A stretch of 64,000 nucleotides of DNA from Desarmillaria ectypa (Eukaryota; Basidiomycota; Agaricomycetes; Agaricales; Physalacriaceae). The stretch lies in assembly GCA_030407005.1 (NCBI GenBank), contig JAUDYN010000005.1, forward strand, positions 992,001 to 1,056,000. The letters run 5' to 3'. Below the pieces are notes generated by a model. The model searched no databases, was not told where the DNA came from, and saw only the letters and a list, made by a program, of their open reading frames with translations. The translations under genes were made by a program, and so were the position numbers. Each line of letters opens with the position of its first letter. Within the stretch, counting starts at the first letter, position 1. This document shows, one piece after another, positions 57,050 to 64,000 of this stretch.

Positions 57050-60000
57050 TTGGCATGGGTAAACTTATTTAAGTAGCTCGCGTGATCTCCGTCACGGAAT
57101 CAAGCTCGAGTGTTCGGCGTACGTTAACTATCCAGGCTCATTGGACATTTATGAAGTAGCAAAAAGAGTATGCCTCAAGGGTCCTCAGCGACAACCAAGG
57201 ATGCACCAATACCGCACGACATGAAAAAATTAAATTTTCGGCATATGTATCCTAGGCGTTCCGACAAAGGCAATTCCACGTTTACCTGTAACTACATGCA
57301 GATGTTCTCCAAAGGTGAGATACGAGCCTTGCATCAGGATATGCGTGACGCGGTCAAGGTGGTGCTGAAAAGAGTTGGAGTCCGGGGAAAGTACAACTAT
57401 AGCGCTTTGCCGAATCGCAGGATGATCAGGTACAGTAAGGACTTGTACCGGATTGAACGACCGGATATCTTCTGACGACACGAGGCTTCCCATACAAGCG
57501 TCTGGAGACCAGCTATCGTATCGTCTTGGGTGTGTGTAAGAGACATTCCAAATACCTATAACTGATATTAATGTACCGGTCATGAATTATCAGAGGACAC
57601 TCACAAAATTCTGGTCCGACTGACCTTTATACACAACCCACCCACTATCTTGCAGCGTTCTACGATCTTTCACTCTCAAAGCGGCACTTCGTCAGCGATC
57701 CTTGCGCTCCTCAACCGCAAAATGGAGCTGTCGGATCTCAAACGCCGGGTATAATAGTTCCTCTGCATATAACACCTTTTTCGACAGTTTTTGCGCTACG
57801 CGTGGCGCGGAATAGGCAGGTATGCCAAAGATACACTCGCTTAGGCTCAGCGGGCTCTATGCGGTACTCGGTAGTAACCGAGTCCCGTCTTTCGTCGACA
57901 GGCGTCTGTACTCTTCGATACGCTGAGTCCTATACTGTTATGTTATGGGTAGTCTGCGAGTTGATCGATCATGAAAGTTGTAAACTGTCCCAGACAACAG
58001 AATGAAGATGGTTAAACTGGCAAGTACGCTGAAGAACCGCCGTACTGAAAGAAAGACCATGCTGTGAATAAAAGAGTGGAAGAGTAGTAAAATGACGAAG
58101 GAAATAAATAATACGAAATACTAGCGGCGCAGCAACTTTGCAAAGTTGCGGAACGTTCTCTACCCTTGACCCGCCGAATTGCATTCCAAGCATTATCAAA
58201 TTTTACCAGTTCGGGCATGGTCGATACAGAACCGCTGAGTGTTCGACAACGATGTTCTTATGCTCGCATCCCACCACAAAGCTAGCCCAGATTTAGAACT
58301 TGCCACCATGCATATGCTGGATAGAAAAATCGGCAGCACATTCGAGCCTGTTGCCAACTATCAAGGACTTTAAAGGCCGCTAAGGGCTTCCACGAGTTCG
58401 TAGAACTTAAAAGGCAGATTCCAGAATGAACAGTGACAACACGCACTCCGACATTCACCCTATCACGAAAGCTAAAGGGTATTCGCAAGCAAGACAGCCT
58501 TTTCTACAAATCCGAAAAGCGGGGCCCACTGGTAAGGACATTCGACGTCGTAGTTCAGAAAAGAGTGTCGGAATAGTGGCCCGCTTGACGGTGCCGATCT
58601 CAAAGAGATCACTTTGTGATGTGCAAGGGTTTTCTCGTGATAGTGTACGTCGAAGGTATACGACATAAATCCCTACGCAGATTAATACAGCTCAATACTT
58701 AACTGACGACCGGACGAGTTCAGCACGTAGCAGCAATCACCGCGGTAAATTTGAGCTGCCATGATCCATCTAATATTGCATGTACGGAGATTTACCATGA
58801 GCTGAGGTTATTCCACTCGAAGGCTCTCATCACACCAAACTGTGAAGCACATTCTACATTTACTGCGTAGCCACAGAATTGGCGGTAGCTAAAGACAGAA
58901 CATGACGCTTCAATGACCTGGGTTACTTGATTTCCAATAACTCATGATATTCTGAAGCAGCTCTTAAGCGTTATGCCGAAAAACAGAGACAACACGCACA
59001 TCACGAGACGTGCCACGACAACGACTCTGCGAAGCTTTGCTAGTGCCGAAGCCGGGACCTCCTCGACCATGGTCGGGCGCCCAAAACCATGCTTCCCGTG
59101 AAATAAGCTTTGCTGTAAGTGATAAGAAGGGTACCGGTACCTACGTCGTAGGAGTGGCGTGCCAACCAACGCCCATAAGGCGATTGAAGGCTGTGATATG
59201 AAATTTGATGTCGCGGCCGCAACAAAACTAGAGAACTAATGGATTCAGCGTCGGTGACGGAACCAGAATATCATTGTATCTCACTTTCTGGTATGCACCA
59301 ACGATATTGTTGATGTTTTCAAGGCCGACCAGTGCCGGCATAGATTTCTCAATGGTGCTGTTTATTTCACAGCAGCTTAATCGTATCCAAAACGTAAGTG
59401 CCAGTCCAGACCTGATGGAAACGTATTGGCACATACATCAAATACTTGAGATATTCTCAATTCCTTAAGCCAAAAAAAATTAAGGCCAGTCATGACTAGG
59501 ATGAATGTCACACGCTGAATAGAAAACTATGAGCAAGATGGGCTATCATGCCGAGAAGAAGTAACACACGATCCCGATTTCAATGAAGTCTCCACATGCG
59601 GTAGACTCGAAGATGTTAATTCAACGATTGCATCTGACGGCCCTATGTCGTTAGTTCTGAATCTGAGGAGATAAGAACATCCGTGCGCACTGAGAGGCAA
59701 ACTAAGGCCCTCGCTGCGTAAAAATCAAATTGTAGAACCTGCACTGTTCTGGGATAATACGATTACCTCGATGCTTTGATGGTGAACCGTGAGATACACT
59801 TACAAGAGCAGGCGTATCAACATAAGAGCTGCTAAATGATCCTAGGCGGATGATAGTCAGACTTCAGACTGTCACGGGGCAAAGAATGGAGGACAGGATA
59901 CCTTCCTGATCCGCAAGCCCCATGGCCCCACCAACCACCAACCGCAACGGTAGCTGCGGGTGCTGTGGTGGTGGTCGATATATCCCAAAAGATGTGTATC

Positions 60001-60533
60001 ATACCTACAAAGTAGCTAGTAAGTACAACTGTGCCTGAACGGGGGAGAACTGGAAAGCGCTCACATCTAGGGTTGTTCTGGTACAGCTCTTCTTGAGCCA
60101 AGTACAATTAACACATCACCAAGAATCCAAAGTCTAATAACAGAGCATTTGCGAGTTAGTGGACAACAACACCCTCGCACACTTCTGTATTCGCACCAAG
60201 TACAGTGTTCGCAGCATGACTGCACCTCGGATCCGGTGTACAACGAACGACGTGAGTCAGGTCGAGGGGGAGAAATCCAGATGATGGATGTTCGCCAAAG
60301 AAAAACGGCAATCCGTTTGACGATCATCAAGAACTCAGCAACTTGAGGGCCGGCATGGCTCTTCTCTTTTACGTAATGTGTTACAGTCATTTTGAATATC
60401 TTTTATTTAATGAATCGAAAATATCTGGAGAGCAGCAAGCACATTAAATGATTAGTTACTACGTATCGGCGCTCAGGCTCTCGCAGTCAATACTGTACTA
60501 CCCACATAGATGCATCAGTAGAAGTAACACTGC
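57050..60533. other. Gene-poor stretch of 3.5 kb
   Basis: No supported gene was found. Short frames such as 57170-57475 (+), 58426-58668 (+) and 59832-60107 (-) show no known motifs and are not extended by plausible exons. The region lies between an F-box gene and a decayed oxidoreductase, so it may contain other eroded genes. Confidence 0.5.
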
Positions 60534-61320
60534 CTAATACTCCGCAGGCGGATAATCAATGTATCCTTTCTTCTCAGTCTCCACATCCCTCCCAAGGTCA
60601 TACAAAGTAGTAAAGCCTAGATGAGTATCCAAATGTTTTCCATACTCCAGCCGTTTTGCAAAGTTCGGATAGGCGATCCATGGCACACGAAACCGGCCCG
60701 CACGCTTTCCCTCCGATACATACCGCGCAGCCTCTTCGGCCGTAAACGCAGCATCCCCGAATACCAGTGCATTCTTCAACAGAAGCGCGTACGTGAATAT
60801 GGAATCGTGCTTTATGGCGTGATGGCTCCCGTCGATGATAGGGTCGAGGAATTCTGCATATCGCACAAGAGTGACATCAGCGACTTACGGAGATGAAATA
60901 CGTGAATTTCTACGCCATCAAAGCCAGCTTCCTTAGCATTGATAGCAGCTTGCTTGAATACCGAAAATTCAATTCAATGCCAGTAGGTGTCACATAGCCA
61001 GGCGCGCTGGGTTGAAACCTAAACTTTCCTCCCCTTGCAGAAATCGACGAAGGAGCATATGCAAAGAAGTAAATTGTTGTCAAGACTCATTTCGGGTACC
61101 AGAACTCACCAGTCCAGAGGCGATTTGCTCGGGAGGATCAGGATGACTTACTCGTCCAACTATAAAAACGTTAGGGACACATTCAAAAACGGACAAGTAG
61201 AAAACTAACGGTGCCAGAGCTGATAAACTCTCGATCAGAGCAGCAACACTAATAAGATGAATGTACGTACCTGAGCATATGTAATGCTTCCTTCTGCATG
61301 CACAGCGTCTGTAATCCCCT
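60534..61320 (-). pseudogene. Decayed Old Yellow Enzyme (NADH:flavin oxidoreductase)
   Basis: Intact OYE-family enzymes are FMN barrels that reduce activated alkenes. Remnants in order: ITDAVHAEGSITYAQ (near 61300), a 10-nt exon (61210-61219) that with its neighbours rebuilds the FMN/substrate segment LWHLGRVSHPDPPEQIASG, SSISARGGKFR ... YVTPTGIE, FKQAAINAKEAGFDGVEIH, and the end segment FTAEEAARYVSEG ... GYIDYP. The N-terminal third is missing. The splice acceptor before YAPSSIS reads CAT where CAG is expected. A small deletion shifts frame after GIE. About 100 residues of the barrel between GVEIH and GSHHAIKHD are absent. Together these indicate a pseudogene, though transcript evidence could change that. 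Confidence 0.65.
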
Positions 61321-61813
61321 AGTCCCGTAGAACAAAAATATATCCTAGACGTGCATGAGACAGGTGGCCCGTGAGTCGCGAGCCTGAGTTGACATCCGAA
61401 GCAGAGGGCTGAGTCTCTTGGAAACGACTGCCACCATAGCAAACGTGCGTGCGCAGAGCTCGGGAATATTAAGCTATGCACCGTCAGAGGAATTATTAAA
61501 GTTTCTGTTGTCGGTGAACTGCCCCATACATTACAAACCAATCGCGCAGTTGTTGCAGGACTTTGTATGGCCAATCGTTGACAACCCAGTGTGAAAGTGA
61601 CATGGTAAGCATTGCCTTGGAGGAAAGCCACAGCGCCGAAATGAATAAGTTTGTCCTCAATCAATATATCGCAATAAGTTATTAGGCGTACACCTCGTAG
61701 AAAATTGAAACATGACAAGAAAGAGGTAAAATAAAGGTAAAGACTATTGACTAAATTTATCAGTCCGTCAAGGCATTAGTATGTGTACATACTTCCATCC
61801 GGTGGTGCCACGT

Positions 61814-63427
61814 CTACCGATAACCCCCACCATAAGCATCATAACTAGGTGGCGTTGACCCCCCATACTGGGCGGCGGGTTGTTGGCCCTGGCCAAGTGT
61901 GGCCTTCACCTTGGCATACGGGTCGGCGTACTGCATCGTTCGGCTGACTTGAGGACCCAAGTCAGGCTCAGGTAACACCGGAACGAATGAGCTGGGCGTT
62001 GTGGTACTACTGTACGGCGATGAGCCATACCCAGCAGAGTATCCACTTGGTGCGGGATCAGAGAAAGCTCCGTATTGATCCATACTCGGCCGGCCTGAAT
62101 ATGCCGTTGATGCTGGTCGTTGGGCACTTGCTCCACTGTATCGATTGGTATCCGAGAACGGATCCTGGGCTGTGACGCCACCAGTTGGCGGTGCATGATG
62201 GGGGATGCTGGTGCTGTCGTCCTCGTCCTCATCATACTGAGTGACAGACTCATGGTCCATTGGAGGTGCAAATGGCTCGTCTTGAGGTTTCCTTCCTCTC
62301 AAAGGCCGGCCGCCGCTTTTTCTCCATTCCCAAACTAACAGTCCAAGAGAAGTCGTCCAGAAAACTGCGCAATGAGAGATCAGCAAAAACGGAAACAAAC
62401 ACGAATGAAACACGCACCAAAGGCGAGCCACAGGAAGATGGCGCCAGCCTTCTTGGTACTACACCAACCCGGGAGGCCATTCTTGAAATCGTCACCCTTG
62501 TCAGCATTTGGGTCATTATCAGCATTTTTGCACCCTGCTTGGGTCCAAGCTGAGATGGTGACAACAAATCTAGACCAGCGTCAATTGAGGAAGCACCAGA
62601 GATTATAGAGCACACACGCAATCAATAAACTGAGAGATGTCTCTGCTCCTGTCAATATGAACCCCACTCTCGGAACCTTCATTGCACGCGCCAAGGTTGC
62701 AAGTTTATCGTATTTTTCATAAATAACAGGTACTGCCAGCATAATTGACGCGACAAGCATGCCTAGAACTGTAAGGAAGAGCGTGAAGGACGATAGACCA
62801 GCTGGGGGGAAGGAGTCAGTGACATGCAGTCCCACGACGCGTCAGCGGCCACGACTTACAGGGTCCTACATGGTACTTGGCTTGGAAAGAAGCGACGCTA
62901 GCAAAACATGCCATCGCTAGGAAGTTGAAGAATATTTGAGAAGCATGGAATACAATGGCTGGTTTGGAGATGATCATCTAGAGGACGCGTCTGGTCAGCA
63001 CATGGTACAGTCAAAGGGGTGAAAACAGCAGAAAATGACGCGAACATAGAGCCAGAGGACCCATATAAGAGGGACGAATAATAGGAATACGAGTGCGCTG
63101 GTGCCCTCGCCCATGCAGCTACTGCAGACGGAGATGAAGAAACATGAACGCTTATGTAATCATACAGTTGGGTTCTTTGGGTTCATGTTACGTTTTAGCA
63201 GGCACCATGTCCGGCCCAGCGAGATGGGTGAAAGGAAACTGGCGTAGAATTTGGTCCTATGAACGATGCTCAACACTCACGTCGTCCTCGAATCTCGCAT
63301 GCCCTATCCCTCCGTTGCCTAAACTCGATATCCCTGTAGATGATAGCGGTGGTATCGAATGCTTCCTGCCACCGCCCGAGGGCAAAATCCTATCTAAGCC
63401 ATCTTTAATCTTGTCGAGAACGGGCAT
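61814..63427 (-). CDS. MARVEL-like four-span membrane protein
   Basis: The proposed start (63427) encodes MPVLDKIKDGLDRILPSGGG, a cytoplasmic amphipathic head ending in FEDD. An intron leads to CSSCMGEGTSALVFLLFVPL (membrane span 1), then MIISKPAIVFHASQIFFNFL (span 2), SSFTLFLTVLGMLVASIMLA (span 3), and after a loop ETSLSLLIACVLYNLWCFLN. A Cys-bearing extracellular loop (GCKNADNDPNADKGDDFKN) precedes GWCSTKKAGAIFLWLAF and the last span. The cytoplasmic tail is Pro, Ser, Tyr and Gly-rich, ending GGSTPPSYDAYGGGYR. This is the layout of fungal MARVEL (membrane-associating) proteins of the plasma membrane. The role is unknown. Exon edges in the middle are approximate. Confidence 0.8.
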
Positions 63428-64000
63428 GATGTTGCTGTTTTAACGTCGAAATGTCGTTACTGTCGTATGTCGAAAAGCGTTGTTGGAAATGCTTGCCGGC
63501 CTCTCTAGCTCGGTAGAGTAAGTAGGTGGTGGTGGTCAATGAGTAAGAACGTGATGGATGTAATTAGGGCAGAGTCAACCGCAGCAGAGTGAGGCTGCGT
63601 TTGCTGTGGTTCGTGGTGGTCGCTGTTAAGGATGGCACCGCCACGTGCCGCCCGCTGTCGTCATAGCTTATACACTTCCGAAGCCAATCACAAAGCGAAT
63701 TGATTACCTTGAAATTATTTACCAACGTTCATTTACAGCAAGAAAAAAACGTTACAAGGCCTTGTGCGACAGTCGACGAATCACTGAGTACTGACGGGGC
63801 CGAACAGCTAAGCAACTTCGAACCACCGTCAATTTCATGGCAATAACAAGCTCGAGGTCGGCGATACAAATCGGTCCGTCGCAGGATCGCATCCACTCAA
63901 TTAGCGGCATTATACTGACACCTACAGTGCCGTTAGCCACTTTCTAAGACGCTGAAGTAAGTGTTACAAATCAGAGAAGACGGATAGCAGAAATACCTGA
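63428..64000. other. Upstream region of the MARVEL gene, no further gene seen
   Basis: The first few hundred bases probably are the MARVEL gene promoter. A short frame at 63752-63940 (-) shows no motif. Nothing else can be supported before the window ends. Confidence 0.5.

Noticed and set aside
57170..57475. 101-codon frame in the gene-poor stretch
   Set aside because: No recognised family, basic composition, no neighbouring exons.
1..64000. CRISPR arrays, operons, bacterial promoters or riboswitches
   Set aside because: The DNA is eukaryotic with spliceosomal introns; no spaced direct-repeat array was seen.

Overview
The window is nuclear DNA of a filamentous basidiomycete, most likely an agaricomycete. 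The evidence is closely packed genes on both strands, many introns of about 45-60 bp with GT/AG ends, typical fungal gene families, and LTR retrotransposons of the kind common in mushroom genomes. No database search was possible; family names rest on motifs read from the conceptual proteins, and exon joins were worked out by hand.

Region 1 (1-11.1 kb) is a decayed repeat nest. A Ty3/Gypsy chromovirus with zinc knuckle, protease, RT, RNase H, integrase and chromodomain is interrupted by an unknown insert of about 1.2 kb and ends in an LTR (6688-7009). Remains of a Ty1/Copia element with its 3' LTR follow (8623-9016). Next comes a broken copy of the bifunctional arginine gene ARG5,6 (acetylglutamate kinase / acetylglutamyl-phosphate reductase), one intron of which has swollen to about 1.3 kb. 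CG dinucleotides are scarce up to about 10.7 kb, and many in-frame stops look like CGA-to-TGA changes, as expected after cytosine methylation and deamination.

Region 2 (11.2-26 kb) is accessory: a Ser-rich protein of unknown function, then a small set that looks like secondary-metabolite tailoring genes (a family-2 O-methyltransferase divergent from an FAD aromatic hydroxylase, followed by a cytochrome P450), then a secreted GH79-type beta-glucuronidase. No PKS, NRPS or terpene synthase is visible.

Region 3 (27-48.8 kb) is conserved housekeeping, rich in mitochondrial and splicing genes: ZNF830-like, COX10, U1-70K, a homeodomain regulator, TIM13, JJJ1/DNAJC21, PRP18, COX12, sulfite oxidase, a DUF1748 protein, MED25, COQ8 and OPI3. 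Twice a cytochrome-oxidase gene sits head to head with a splicing-factor gene over a gap of only 90-119 bp (COX10/U1-70K and COX12/PRP18).

Region 4 (49-64 kb) holds a large NTO1/BRPF-type chromatin reader (PHD-knuckle-PHD, bromodomain, PWWP), a tRNA-like sequence, an F-box protein, a 3.4-kb gene-poor stretch, a decayed Old Yellow Enzyme gene, and a MARVEL-like four-span membrane protein.

I found no clearly new multi-gene system. The best leads are the orphan tailoring cluster, the swollen-intron ARG5,6 relic on a methylation-like boundary, the unknown insert with 20-bp tandem repeats, the micro-exons (8, 10 and 19 nt), and three predicted GC-AG introns.
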